In this document: positions 1-8,251 of the stretch, piece by piece
Layout: every line of letters begins with the position of its first letter
How positions within the stretch are numbered: the stretch's first letter is position 1
Source: Vibrio scophthalmi LMG 19158
GTDB taxonomy: Bacteria; Pseudomonadota; Gammaproteobacteria; Enterobacterales; Vibrionaceae
DNA: 64,000 nt
Direction of reading: 5' to 3'
Assembly (NCBI RefSeq): GCF_000222585.1
Contig: NZ_AFWE01000029.1
Location: 1 to 64,000 of the forward strand
The notes under the pieces: generated by a model
Databases searched by the model: none
What the model was told of the DNA's origin: nothing
Seen by the model: the letters and a program-made list of their open reading frames with translations, nothing else
Position numbers and translations under genes: made by a program

Positions 1-476
1 GTTTATTTGCAAGCCGTCCTCGACTGTCTTTTGAGTTGTAGCGCTTACGCCTTTTCTTAGTCGATTGACGCAGGTGTTTCCATAGCATTCCGCCTTCTGC
101 TTTATCGTTCCAGACGTACTGATAAATGAGTTCGTGACTCATTGTTGGATAGCCTCTTAATCTTAAGTAGCCAACGATCTGATCTGGGCTCCAATCCAGT
201 TTCAATAAGGCTTCAGCCAACCTAAAGTCAGTTTTACAGTAACGCTTATTTCGCCTTGAACGACTCAGTCTACTTCGAGCTTTTTGTTGTGCGCGAGCAG
301 GTTGGTAAGACGGGTTTGGTCGGTATGCGTTGTATCGCGAGTTCCGTTGGAATTCACGATAAATAGTACATCTGTGACGACCTAGTTGTGTGGCGATTTT
401 ATCGACACTAATTCCTTGCTTTCTCAGAGCAGAAATCATATACCTTTCTATCTCAGTGAGGTGCGTATATCTCATG
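1..476 (-). CDS. IS30-family transposase, N-terminal part (cut by window edge)
   Basis: Reading the minus strand from the ATG at 474-476 gives an open frame of at least 158 codons that runs off the left end of the window. It starts MRYTHLTEIERYMIS and has the two N-terminal helix-turn-helix parts of IS30 transposases: one around KIATQLGRHRCTIYREFQRN, and a second around LDWSPDQIVGYLRLRGYP followed by SHELIYQYVW. The stretch KKRRKRYNSKDSRGRLANK is also typical of the family just before the catalytic DDE core, which would lie outside the window. These enzymes cut and join the IS ends. The sequence upstream of the start (about 477-565) fits the terminal region of the element, which joins directly onto a broken IS3-type orfB. 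Whether the gene is intact cannot be seen. Confidence 0.85.
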
Positions 477-566
477 GTTTTTCACTTCTTGGCGGGAGCA
501 AATTCATGATTATCGCAACTCACTGTTTTATTGTTCAGTGGTGTCGCACTTCGCACTTGAATCCAA
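477..566. mobile_element. Probable terminal region of the IS30-like element and its insertion junction
   Basis: This non-coding stretch lies between the IS30 transposase start (476) and the first residues recognisable as IS3 OrfB (KVSRGGYYKW, from 565). It contains GTGTCGCACTTCGCACTTGAA, which I judge to be the terminal inverted repeat of the IS30-like element. The exact last base (about 562-567) and any target duplication cannot be fixed, because the other end of the element is outside the window. Confidence 0.5.
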
Positions 567-1308
567 GGTGAGTCGTGGTGGTTATTATAAGTGGTGTCAT
601 CATACTCCGAGTGAACGTTCTAAGCGTAGAGAACGCTTTGAACAGCTTGTCATTTGTACTTTTGCGGAGCATCGAGCTCGTTATGGTTCGGTGCGGATTA
701 CCGAAGAGTTAAAGGAAGCAGGCCATGCCTGCTGTGTTAACTATATTGCTGATATCATGAAAGAAAAAGGTATCAAAGCTCGTAATGGCAAAGGGTTTAA
801 ATATAGCAAGGACGTGGCATCGATGACGAATGTAGCCGATAATTTATTACGAAGAGACTTTGAAGCCGACAACCCAAATCAAAAATGGGTTACCGATATC
901 ACGTATATCTGGGTGAAGAGCCGTTGGCTCTACTTAGCCACAGTGATGGCTCTACATTCAAGGCGTATCATCGGTTGGTCGTTGGATACGACGATGGCGG
1001 TTCAGCTCATAACGAATGCCTTAAAAATGGCGTTCAAGTCGCGTAAGCCGCCGAAGGGCGTCATAATCCACTCAGATCGTGGTGTACAATACAGGGCATA
1101 TGAATACCAAGACTTCATGCGTGAGCATGGTGGTGTGCCGAGCATGAGCCGAAAAGGTAACTGTTGGGACAATGCGGTGATGGAGTCATTCTACAGTCGA
1201 CTTAAAGTCGAGTTGATTTATGCAGAAGAGTATCAAAATATCGTTGAAGCTCGGGTTGGTATCTTCGAGCACACCAGGTCTCTTACTCAGAGGGTAAGTG
1301 TTGCTTGA
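565..1308 (+). pseudogene. IS3-family transposase orfB remnant, truncated at both ends
   Basis: The frame encodes the central DDE integrase of an IS3-type OrfB. It shows KVSRGGYYKW, the HxxRYG motif near HRARYGSVRI, WVTDITYIWV with the first catalytic Asp, HSDRGVQY with the second Asp, and CWDNAVMESFYSRLK with the catalytic Glu region. The frame opens at a GTG at 538, but the first nine residues come from the neighbouring IS30 end. The usual N-terminal residues and the upstream orfA are absent. After GIFE (about 1268) the normal C-terminal tail with its YNxxRRHS-type motif is replaced by about 13 unrelated residues. That tail overlaps the 3' end of the convergent BLUF gene. It is a dead remnant: cut on the left by the IS30 insertion and on the right by a deletion or recombination. 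Confidence 0.85.
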
Positions 1309-1702
1309 GTTCAAGCAGCATTAAATAGGCACTTTGACCGCTTAGTTCATACGGTTTAAATTCATCCGAGCCTGAAAACTGAAGGTTAAGAAGAGAAGTA
1401 AGTTGAGACTGAGGCACGTCACCCATAGACCAATCCCCAAATTGTCGTGAGTGTATTTCTTCAAAGTACACAATGGTCACATTGGTATGCCGTTGGTCAT
1501 TGATAATGTAGTTATAAGTTTTATTGATCTGTTCACGGGAGCCTTCCAAGCATTGCATGAAGTATTTGTCGTTGTGGCTTAGAAGCCCAGTAATGTTACA
1601 CATTGCGTTGTGATCACGAGATTTGTTCAAAATGTCTTGTAACGCGATCGAATCGCAGTCCTTTGAAAGGGTACTTACGTAAATTAATCTAGCTAAAGGC
1701 AT
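1283..1702 (-). CDS. Short BLUF-domain blue-light sensor protein
   Basis: A 139-residue stand-alone BLUF protein. BLUF domains bind FAD and sense blue light through a hydrogen-bond switch. From the ATG at 1702 the key residues fall at Tyr8, Asn32 and Gln50 (in YFMQCLEGS), with Trp91 in FGDWSMG. This is the same numbering as in short PixD-type BLUF proteins and supports this start over a GTG nine bases upstream. A CAGAG lies at a suitable distance before the ATG. There is no fused output domain, so any signal must pass to a partner protein, which is not obvious here. The gene converges on the IS3 remnant, whose frame runs over its last codons. The length is normal, so the C-terminus appears intact. 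The function as photoreceptor is inferred from conserved residues. Confidence 0.9.
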   Translation of the reverse strand: MPLARLIYVSTLSKDCDSIALQDILNKSRDHNAMCNITGLLSHNDKYFMQCLEGSREQINKTYNYIINDQRHTNVTIVYFEEIHSRQFGDWSMGDVPQSQLTSLLNLQFSGSDEFKPYELSGQSAYLMLLELKQHLPSE

Positions 1703-1858
1703 AATGTACACTCTGTGATTTTATGGTCGTTATGATCAAATATAATCTATATCACTGAAATTGCTAATTTGCTGCTGAACTGAAAAATTAAGCATGCTAG
1801 GCGATTAAGTCAGACTCATCACACTCGGCGTTTTAGTTTGAATCGGTTTTGATCACTT

Positions 1859-1900
1859 CAGAACTTCAAGTCGATTAGTTCCCCGCGACTTGAAGCTCTG
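1859..1900. terminator. Long hairpin downstream of mesD
   Basis: Arms CAGAACTTCAAGTCG (1859-1873) and CGACTTGAAGCTCTG (1886-1900) pair over 15 positions with one wobble or mismatch. The hairpin lies just past the mesD stop on the minus strand. There is no clear U tract, so it may be a transcript-end stabiliser rather than a classical intrinsic terminator. Confidence 0.45.
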
Positions 1901-1909
1901 ATTATGGGG

Positions 1910-2941
1910 TTAACCTAACTGCAACTCTTTTCGAATGATGTTTGCGCCAGCGCTCAAAGCATGAAGTTTGGCGGTAGCGATCTTGCGAGGTAGAGGTGCC
2001 ATACCACAGTTTGTGCAAGGGTAGAGCTTGTCAGCATCGACAAATTGAAGCGCTTCTCGTAACGTGTTTGCGACCTCTTCAGGGGTTTCTATCGTTTCAG
2101 AGGCGACATCGATCGCGCCAACCATGACTTTTTTCCCCCGAATCAGCTCAAGCAATTCAATCGGTACGCGAGAGTTGTGGCATTCAAGGGAGATGATATC
2201 AATATTGGATCGTTGCAGCTTAGGAAAGACGGCCTCATATTGTCGCCACTCTGAACCGAGAGTTTTTTTCCAATCGGTGTTAGCTTTAATCCCATAGCCG
2301 TAACAGATATGCACCGCGGTTTCACATTTTAAGCCATCAATGGCTCGCTCTAGGCATGCGATGCCCCAGTCATTCACCTCATCGAAAAAGACATTAAATG
2401 CAGGTTCATCAAACTGGATGATGTCGACTCCGGCGGCTTCTAGCTCTTTAGCTTCTTGATTAAGGATCTTGGCAAATTCCCATGCGAGCTTCTCACGGCT
2501 TTTATAATGGTCATCATAAAGTGTGTCGATCATCGTCATCGGGCCAGGCAGAGCCCACTTAATTTTTTGCTTGGTTTGCTGGCGAAGAAACTTGGCGTCT
2601 TCAACAAAAACCGGTTTCTGCCGGGTTACAGGGCCGACAACTGTCGGTACGCTTGCATCGTAACGATTACGAATTCGAACCGTTTTACGCTTTTCAAAGT
2701 CAACGCCATCGAGATGTTCTATAAATGTAGTGACAAAGTGTTGGCGGGTTTGCTCGCCATCACTGACGATGTCAATGCCGGATTGTTGCTGGTCTTGTAA
2801 CGACAAACGCAGAGCATCTTGTTTGCCTTGTATGAGTTCTTCATCTTGCAATTTCCAAGGTGACCAAAGTGTCTCTGGCTGTGCAAGCCAAGAGGGCTTA
2901 GGTAAACTGCCTGACGTTGAAGTGGGTAATAGTTTTGCCAT
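1910..2941 (-). CDS. mesD: MesD-type core methionine synthase (MetE C-terminal-like)
   Basis: A protein of about 343 residues equivalent to only the C-terminal catalytic half of cobalamin-independent MetE. It carries KLLPTSTSGSLPKP at the N-terminus, DGEQTRQHF, FDEPAF, and the zinc and homocysteine site: HICYGYG (His211, Cys213), SLEC (Glu253) and CTNCGM (Cys309 or Cys312). It lacks the N-terminal MetE half that helps bind polyglutamated folate. Core-MetE proteins encoded beside a DUF1852 gene were described as MesD, a folate-independent methionine synthase that needs MesX. The mesX stop is 31 bases upstream, so the two form an operon. The start could be the ATG at 2941 or an in-frame ATG at 2956; neither has a strong ribosome binding site. 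The natural methyl donor is not evident from the sequence. Confidence 0.85.
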   Translation of the reverse strand: MAKLLPTSTSGSLPKPSWLAQPETLWSPWKLQDEELIQGKQDALRLSLQDQQQSGIDIVSDGEQTRQHFVTTFIEHLDGVDFEKRKTVRIRNRYDASVPTVVGPVTRQKPVFVEDAKFLRQQTKQKIKWALPGPMTMIDTLYDDHYKSREKLAWEFAKILNQEAKELEAAGVDIIQFDEPAFNVFFDEVNDWGIACLERAIDGLKCETAVHICYGYGIKANTDWKKTLGSEWRQYEAVFPKLQRSNIDIISLECHNSRVPIELLELIRGKKVMVGAIDVASETIETPEEVANTLREALQFVDADKLYPCTNCGMAPLPRKIATAKLHALSAGANIIRKELQLG

Positions 2942-2972
2942 AGTAAATACTGCCATCAATTTGGGTTCAGGA

Positions 2973-3947
2973 TTAAGCGTAATTTTCAGACCAATGCTCA
3001 AGGACGGTCTTATAGGGCTTTATGAAGTGCTCTTCAGCGAACTTTCCTTGCTCAATCGCCAAACGACTGCGTTCTTCGCGGTCATACACAATTTGAGTCA
3101 AAGAGTGATCTGAGCTCTTTAAGTTGGGCTGATAACACTTACCAGCAGTAGCATTGGCATTGTAAATCTCAGGGCGATAGATTTTTTGGAACGTTTCCAT
3201 GGTACTGATGGTGCTGATAAGCTCTAGATTAGTGTAATCATTAAGCAAATCACCAAAGAAATAGAAAGCCAATGGCGCCGCACTGTTTGGTGGCATAAAG
3301 TAGCGCACCTGTAAGCCCATATGTTGGAAGTACTGCTCGGTCAATGACGACTCATTAGGTTGATATTCGGAACCTAAAATTGGATGTTGATTTTCCGTTT
3401 TGTAGTAAGTTTTGTTGTCTGAAACACTCAAGCAAATAACGGGTTTTTTATTGAAGTTTTGTTGATAAACCTGAGAGTCGACGAAGTGTTTAAATAACTT
3501 GCCGTGCAGTTCGCCAAAATTTTCTGGAATGCTAAATGTCGTTTTGTTTTTATTATGTTCCAGTAGTAATACGCTAAAGTCGTAATCTCGAACATAAGAG
3601 GAAAAATTGTTGCCAATAATGCCTTCAATTCGTTGTTTGGTTTTATTGTCGACAATGTACGTCTTTAATACTTCAATTGATGGAAATGTCTGTTCGCCAT
3701 CTTGAATATCCATATCAACCGAAATAATTTCAAGTTCGACCGAGTAACGATCTCCTTTCAAATTATCCCAATGTGCGAGGGCATTAAAGCGATTATCAAT
3801 CATTTTTAGTGCATTGCGTAAATTCGTTTGGCGATGCTCACCTCTCGCGAGATTGGCAAAGTTAGTTGTGATGCGAGTGCTATCAGCAGGGTGATAATTC
3901 TCATCGAGAGAAAGGCTCTTGACGATAAATTTGAAATGATTATTCAT
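2973..3947 (-). CDS. mesX: MesX, DUF1852 partner of the MesD methionine synthase
   Basis: A 324-residue soluble protein with no signal peptide or membrane segment. It begins MNNHFKFIVKSLSLDENYHP and ends HWSENYA, which I recognise as DUF1852. In bacteria with MesD, this family was reported to be required for methionine synthesis by the neighbouring core MetE, in an apparently oxygen-requiring process; its chemistry was not known to me. It is the first gene of the mesX-mesD unit. The start ATG at 3947 is followed directly by a conserved-looking N-terminus. I looked for MetJ-type repeats (AGACGTCT-like) in the 200 bases upstream and saw none that were convincing. Assignment rests on overall resemblance and gene order. 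Confidence 0.8.
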   Translation of the reverse strand: MNNHFKFIVKSLSLDENYHPADSTRITTNFANLARGEHRQTNLRNALKMIDNRFNALAHWDNLKGDRYSVELEIISVDMDIQDGEQTFPSIEVLKTYIVDNKTKQRIEGIIGNNFSSYVRDYDFSVLLLEHNKNKTTFSIPENFGELHGKLFKHFVDSQVYQQNFNKKPVICLSVSDNKTYYKTENQHPILGSEYQPNESSLTEQYFQHMGLQVRYFMPPNSAAPLAFYFFGDLLNDYTNLELISTISTMETFQKIYRPEIYNANATAGKCYQPNLKSSDHSLTQIVYDREERSRLAIEQGKFAEEHFIKPYKTVLEHWSENYA

Positions 3948-4248
3948 GTCGATTTGATATCCAATTAGCTCGGCGTTCGTTTAAGTCATTATGATTTGTA
4001 ATGTTTTTATTTTCTCTAACAACCTAGATTAGAACGCGCAGTGTAACCATGGTTGATTATTAAAAGAGAGTTTTACCCACGTTGGGTGGTAATTAATAAT
4101 GTTATTCTTTCACGCTAATTATGAGAAATATTCATGTTCCATTGGGTTTGAAAGTTAACCTGAAGGTCGTTTATATTATTTGGCCTTGTGAGGGGGTGCT
4201 AAATATTTTTAGCGACCACCTGATTCTGCTGGTTAATTATATTTATGG
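3948..4248. other. Divergent intergenic region between mesX and the TSUP gene
   Basis: AT-rich stretch that must hold promoters for both flanking genes. I saw no riboswitch-like structure, no MetJ box and no small gene. Confidence 0.4.
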
Positions 4249-5067
4249 ATGAATGAAATGAGTGAATTGCTGTTGTTAGTCATATACTGTGCGTTGCTAG
4301 GTAGTGGCGTGGGTTTCTTGGCGGGTCTGCTTGGCATCGGTGGTGGGTTAGTCATTGTTCCCGTGCTGAGTAGCATTTTACTGCACTTTTCTGTGGTGTC
4401 ATCCGAGCAAGTGGTTGTCGTTGCTATCGCTACATCTTTAGCGTCAATATTGTTTACGTCGACGTCTTCCGCTATAGCGCATCACAAAAATGGCAATGTA
4501 CCCTGGGATCTTGCTCCGTGGGTGATGAGTGGCGTTGCTTTTGGGGCGCTTATTAGCGGTTTTATGGCCGCGCTGTTACCTGAACAGATGGTGCGGATTG
4601 TATTTGCGGTGAGTGTGGTGCTGATTGCGATTAAAATGTTTTATAGCAGCAAAAATGAGACATCGAATGAGCGTAAAATGCCAAATAAAGGCATGTTAAC
4701 CGTGCTTACGACGATGACGGGCGGACTCTCTGCGATGATAGGCATTGGTGGTGGCGCACTCTTGGTTCCACTATTAACCTTTTTCTCTCTCGATATGAAA
4801 AAAGCCATAGGCTGCGCATCTGCCTGCGGGATTGTTATCGCTATATTTGGCTCTATTGGTTACATCAGTTCGGGTAGCCGTCATTTGTTATGGGCAGATG
4901 GCTTTGCCGGATTCGTCTATTTGCCGGCGTTGTTTGGTATTGTTTGTACCTCGTGGTTCACCGCGCCATTTGGGGCGAGAGCCACGAATACCTTACCGGT
5001 AGCGACGATCAAAAAAGTCTTTGCAGTGCTACTCATGCTCATGGCTGCGAATATGATGATGAGTTGA
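4249..5067 (+). CDS. TSUP (TauE/SafE) family membrane transporter
   Basis: A 272-residue integral membrane protein with about eight hydrophobic segments. It holds the two family signature repeats: GFLAGLLGIGGGLVIVPVL near residue 22 and MIGIGGGALLVPLLTFF near residue 165. The family exports or imports small sulfur-containing or organic anions such as sulfite, sulfoacetate or thiosulfate; the substrate here cannot be told. ATG codons at 4249 and 4258 are both possible starts, differing by three residues, and neither has a strong Shine-Dalgarno. It is divergent from the methionine synthase pair, so a link to sulfur metabolism is possible but not shown. Confidence 0.85.
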   Translation: MNEMSELLLLVIYCALLGSGVGFLAGLLGIGGGLVIVPVLSSILLHFSVVSSEQVVVVAIATSLASILFTSTSSAIAHHKNGNVPWDLAPWVMSGVAFGALISGFMAALLPEQMVRIVFAVSVVLIAIKMFYSSKNETSNERKMPNKGMLTVLTTMTGGLSAMIGIGGGALLVPLLTFFSLDMKKAIGCASACGIVIAIFGSIGYISSGSRHLLWADGFAGFVYLPALFGIVCTSWFTAPFGARATNTLPVATIKKVFAVLLMLMAANMMMS

Positions 5068-5083
5068 GGGCGGCTTTGATTGG

Positions 5084-5132
5084 AAGCTGATAAGGTTGCG
5101 CTCTGATATGTTTGTAAGCTGATAGTGTTGCG
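5084..5132. repeat. Direct repeat of 17 bp, two copies
   Basis: AAGCTGATAAGGTTGCG at 5084-5100 recurs as AAGCTGATAGTGTTGCG at 5116-5132, with two mismatches, 32 bases apart, between the TSUP gene and the small secreted protein. Function unknown. Confidence 0.5.
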
Positions 5133-5246
5133 GTCAATTAACGTCATCAAACAGAAGTTGTGGTTGCTTGAAGCTTAGATGTATTGAACATCTCGGCTTT
5201 GTTATTGTCCCATAACTATTGCAGGTTGAACCATCAAAGGAATGAA

Positions 5247-5540
5247 ATGAAATATTGGGCGGTGTTAATGGTGATCACAAGTTTTGTCTCTGGTGGTAGT
5301 GTCGCCGACGAGCACGTAGCATCAGATTCGATTGCGCAGGCTAATGATCAGGAAGGATGTGTGAGTATTGTGTGCAAAAACGTTATCGAACCACAAAGTG
5401 TCAGCGCCGCAGGTGAATTTCCGCCAAGAAAGGGCAATGAAATCCTGACGACACTAGGGAGTGTTCTTTTTGTCGCGGGTGAGGTAGGCCTTGCAGACAA
5501 CTTACAACAAGAACCAACAGACCAAAGTCCAGTAGATTAG
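5247..5540 (+). CDS. Small secreted hypothetical protein
   Basis: A 97-residue protein starting at the ATG at 5247, chosen because AAAGGAA (5236-5242) lies just before it and because it begins with a signal-peptide-like stretch (MKYWAVLMVITSFVSGGSVA, with cleavage likely after GSVA). The mature part is about 78 residues, hydrophilic, with two cysteines (GCVSIVCKN) that could form a disulfide, and a second weakly hydrophobic stretch near LGSVLFVAGEVG. The frame stays open upstream to 5184, but that part has no ribosome binding site. I recognise no family. It is probably periplasmic or membrane-attached. Confidence 0.5.
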   Translation: MKYWAVLMVITSFVSGGSVADEHVASDSIAQANDQEGCVSIVCKNVIEPQSVSAAGEFPPRKGNEILTTLGSVLFVAGEVGLADNLQQEPTDQSPVD

Positions 5541-5569
5541 CGGAGTATCGTGAGCAGATAAACACGCAA

Positions 5570-5596
5570 GAGCATGAGTAAAATCGCCTCATGCTC
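5570..5596. terminator. Hairpin between convergent genes
   Basis: GAGCATGAG (5570-5578) and CTCATGCTC (5588-5596) form a perfect 9-bp stem with a 9-base loop after the small secreted protein gene. There is no U tract, so termination is only suggested. Confidence 0.4.
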
Positions 5597-5658
5597 GATT
5601 TGGCCTACAGTCAGTTAAACGATCATCAGATGATGATACTCCCAGCAAACCCCTTGAA

Positions 5659-6051
5659 TTACGAGTAGTGCTCAGGCAGCAGGCCATGGCCTTTCATGTC
5701 GGCTAGATAGGTTAATGCATCGATGACGCGTATTGGTGTCAGCAGGTTGCCTTCATTACAGTTGTCGAGCTCAAATGAAATGTACAGCTGATGGGCTTCT
5801 ATTTTGAGAAATAAGTTACCTTGCGGTGCAACACTTTGCTCAAGTGTAAAAACGCCAAGCCCCAAAAAGTGAGAACTCTTTAGGCTGCCAGTTGCATAGA
5901 TATCGCACTTTAATTTGTGGGCTAGGGTTAAAAAATCAAGCATCAGGTTGATCTGGTCATCGCAAATTTCATCGAGTGCCACCATATGCGGTTCTTTACA
6001 GAAACGCTCTAGGTAGGTAATCATAAAATCTAGGTCATTGTTAAATGGCAT
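5659..6051 (-). CDS. Hypothetical cytoplasmic protein, 130 aa
   Basis: An acidic, soluble 130-residue protein (starts MPFNNDLDFMITYLERF, ends GHGLLPEHYS) with no signal peptide or membrane segment. The pattern of an N-terminal helix pair followed by alternating hydrophobic strands (LFLKIEAHQLYISFELDN) suggests a small alpha/beta domain. I do not recognise the family. It is transcribed alone, convergent with the small secreted protein gene. Codon use looks like that of its neighbours, so it is likely a genuine gene. Confidence 0.55.
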   Translation of the reverse strand: MPFNNDLDFMITYLERFCKEPHMVALDEICDDQINLMLDFLTLAHKLKCDIYATGSLKSSHFLGLGVFTLEQSVAPQGNLFLKIEAHQLYISFELDNCNEGNLLTPIRVIDALTYLADMKGHGLLPEHYS

Positions 6052-7049
6052 TGTTGAAGGCTCGTCCTGTAAAGCGGGCGATTGTAGCCTAGCAGTGGTA
6101 CATCACAAAGCGATCAAGAAGAGTTTTCTTACAGCTCTATATCTTAATGACGACAAGCTGCTAAGGCTGCTGTTATCCCGATAGAGATCGTAACAGTAAA
6201 AGCGTCCGTTGGGATGGAATCTGTTTCTTATTACTCTTCATCATTAGTTAAAATTGAGCACTAATCAGTTGAGTGAATGTCACGCGTGTCACTGCAACGC
6301 ACGTGATAGCAATGCGACTTATACGCTTCCCATATTGCGGAGAGGTCGTGTTTGAATGAGCAACCATCGAATAAAGCTAACGGTATAGCCCCACAAACGA
6401 GACTTACGTTCATGGGGTGATGCGTACTGCGCAAATTTGCACCAACTACTGGTTGTGCTGATCAAATTGGCGAATGTGTTTTTTGAGCACGTTAATGTGC
6501 AAAGTGACGGTGTTGGATAGCGTCATTACAAGGCCAGAGAAAACACGGGTAAACATCCCGTTACACTCAAAACTTCGTACGTGGCATGGATGTGTTTAAC
6601 TTTTTGTAGTTGTGTTCCGTCATTAAAATAGATGATTTCATGCACGTTAGTGATGTTGTTTTCGAGTAGTTTTGCAAACTGAATGGCTGAAGTAGTATCA
6701 AATATAATCATACAAATGGTGGTCGTAATTCTGTGCGTTAAGAGGCGGGCAGCCTATCACGCAATAGTGTCTTATTTTTTGAACATTTGGAGATTTATCT
6801 GTCGTCAAATGAACTCACTGTCGTTAGATATACCTTGATGCTCGTATATGGCGCGTCATATACATATTTGCTAGTTTATTAATCGCATTGATTATGCCGT
6901 TGTCTCGTTCAGCAAATAATGGCAATTGATGGGCACTATTTCCAATGTTAAAAAACGAAGAAATTAGCTATTACAAACAGAGATTCATTGAGCCTAAGCC
7001 TTATTTTGTCTACAATGGCGCACTTTTTATTTTCTATAAGAATATGAAC
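6052..7049. other. About 1 kb without a confident gene
   Basis: The only open frame of note is a 61-codon minus-strand frame at 6526-6711 (MIIFDTTSAIQFAKLLENN start) with no ribosome binding site, which I do not call. On the minus strand around 6350-6480 there is a stretch that could be a decayed coding fragment, but I recognise no family. A 20-bp palindrome at 6844-6863 is listed separately. The right end must hold the promoter of the DUF3297 gene. Confidence 0.4.
6844..6863. promoter_or_regulatory. 20-bp near-perfect palindrome, possible operator
   Basis: GTATATGGCGCGTCATATAC is symmetric at 9 of 10 base pairs. It lies about 190 bases upstream of the DUF3297 start in otherwise plain sequence. 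The symmetry fits a dimeric regulator, but no known operator is recognised. Confidence 0.3.
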
Positions 7050-7292
7050 ATGAGCGATAACAAACCAGCATTGCCAGATCACCTAGCAGGCAACCCACGT
7101 AGCCCGTTTTTCGTAGAAGAATGTTTCGAGCACCAAATCGGTATTCGTCTAAATGGTAAAGAGCGTACCGACGTTGAAGAGTACTGCATCAGCGAAGGTT
7201 GGGTAAAAATCCCTTCACCTAAAGCACTCGATCGCCGTGGTCAGCCAATTCTAATTACGCTAAAAGGCACGGTTGAAGCTTACTACGTGTAA
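7050..7292 (+). CDS. DUF3297 family protein
   Basis: An 80-residue soluble protein starting MSDNKPALPDHLAGNPRSP and holding the conserved blocks EECFEHQIGIRLNGKERT and VEEYCISEGWVKIP that mark DUF3297. The frame is open further upstream to 6945, but relatives begin at this MSD, and a weak TAAGAA precedes it. The biochemical role of DUF3297 is not known to me. The gene is followed by a strong intrinsic terminator and appears monocistronic. Confidence 0.85.
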   Translation: MSDNKPALPDHLAGNPRSPFFVEECFEHQIGIRLNGKERTDVEEYCISEGWVKIPSPKALDRRGQPILITLKGTVEAYYV

Positions 7293-7331
7293 GTTGCGTC
7301 GTTCATAGCAGAGAAACTGCGGTTTCTATTC

Positions 7332-7362
7332 AAAAAGGTCTAGAGCAATCTAGGCCTTTTTT
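7332..7362 (+). terminator. Intrinsic terminator after the DUF3297 gene
   Basis: AAAGGTCTAGA and TCTAGGCCTTT form a stem around a GCAA loop, with one G-T pair, and end in a run of six T. Confidence 0.85.
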
Positions 7363-7515
7363 GTATCTGCGTTGGGTTGAATTGGTGATCTTCGTCATTC
7401 AATTGCTATTGTTTGTCGTTTTTCATGCCAGCCAATAATGGCAAACTATCCGTGCTAAGTAGTGCTAAGTGAAATACTGGGCAGCGTGTAGGTCATCAGC
7501 AGGAGCAAAGGTAAC

Positions 7516-8142
7516 ATGGCAGCAAGATTTGAAGGGCCGATCTTAGCGTTTGTAAAACAGCAAATGCTGCAAGATCAAGCGCACGATATTCATCATATTC
7601 TACGTGTCGTCAAAACGGCCAAGCAGTTGTGCCAAGCGGAAGGTGCGCAAATAGAAGTCGTATTACCCGCGGCGTACTTGCACGATTGTGTTTCATTGGC
7701 AAAAAATCACCCAGATCGTAGTCAAAGCTCACAACTCGCGGCTGAAAAAGCGCTGAGTTTTTTACGTACCATTGACTATCCACAAAGGTATTTGCCTTCG
7801 ATCCATCATGCTATTGTCGCGCATAGTTATAGCGCCAATATCATCCCGACAACCTTGGAAGCCCAAATTGTACAAGATGCCGACAGGCTTGATGCTCTAG
7901 GGGCAATAGGGATTGCTCGTTGCCTACAAGTAAGCTGTGAACTAGGCGTGGATCTGTATCATCCTGACGATCCATTTTGCTTGCAAAGAGCGCCTGACGA
8001 TCGTCGTTTTGCGATTGACCATTTTTACCTCAAGTTGTTTTAGCTCGCTGATACCATGAATACGGAATCAGCCCGAGCAGAGGCGCAAACAAGAACGCAG
8101 TTTATGCGTGACTATTTAGCTCAGCTATCGAAAGAAGTGTGA
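7516..8142 (+). pseudogene. HD-domain phosphohydrolase (YedJ-like) with an in-frame amber codon
   Basis: The start ATG at 7516 opens a 175-residue HD-superfamily hydrolase. The metal site shows HDIHHILRV (His23 region), YLHDC (His56-Asp57) and QDADRLDALG (Asp121-Asp126). The frame stops at TAG 8041-8043 just after HFYLKLF. The same frame continues for 32 more codons to TGA at 8140-8142 with LADTMNTESARAEAQTRTQF and then MRDYLAQLSKE. This is the sort of C-terminal helix that normally ends this family, so one substitution to TAG appears to have cut the gene. The HD core is complete and the short form might still fold, or an amber suppressor could restore the full 208 residues. The family hydrolyses phosphate esters or nucleotides; the substrate is unknown. 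Confidence 0.75.
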
Positions 8143-8199
8143 CACTGTATACAAGATCATGGGTTTGGTGAATGAGAATAGCGATCGATAGATAACAAA

Positions 8200-8219
8200 A
8201 AACCGCCAATTGGCGGTTT
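8200..8219 (-). terminator. Intrinsic terminator of the SEC-C protein gene
   Basis: AAACCGCCAATTGGCGGTTT is a perfect 20-bp palindrome. Read on the minus strand it runs into a further T stretch, so it best serves the gene ending at 8252, but it could also stop transcription from the HD hydrolase side. Confidence 0.8.
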
Positions 8220-8251
8220 GATTACTGTGTGAAATCGACGCTAAGGTGCGA

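Noticed and set aside
3948-4150. MetJ boxes or a SAM riboswitch upstream of mesX
   Set aside because: No tandem AGACGTCT-like repeats and no structured leader are visible.
6350-6530. Possible decayed gene on the minus strand
   Set aside because: Two short frames (one starting MTLSNTVTLHIN, another containing ERKSRLWGYTVSFIRW) follow each other in different frames, but I recognise no parent family.
6526-6711. 61-codon minus-strand frame
   Set aside because: Composition is protein-like, but there is no ribosome binding site and no family; too weak to call.
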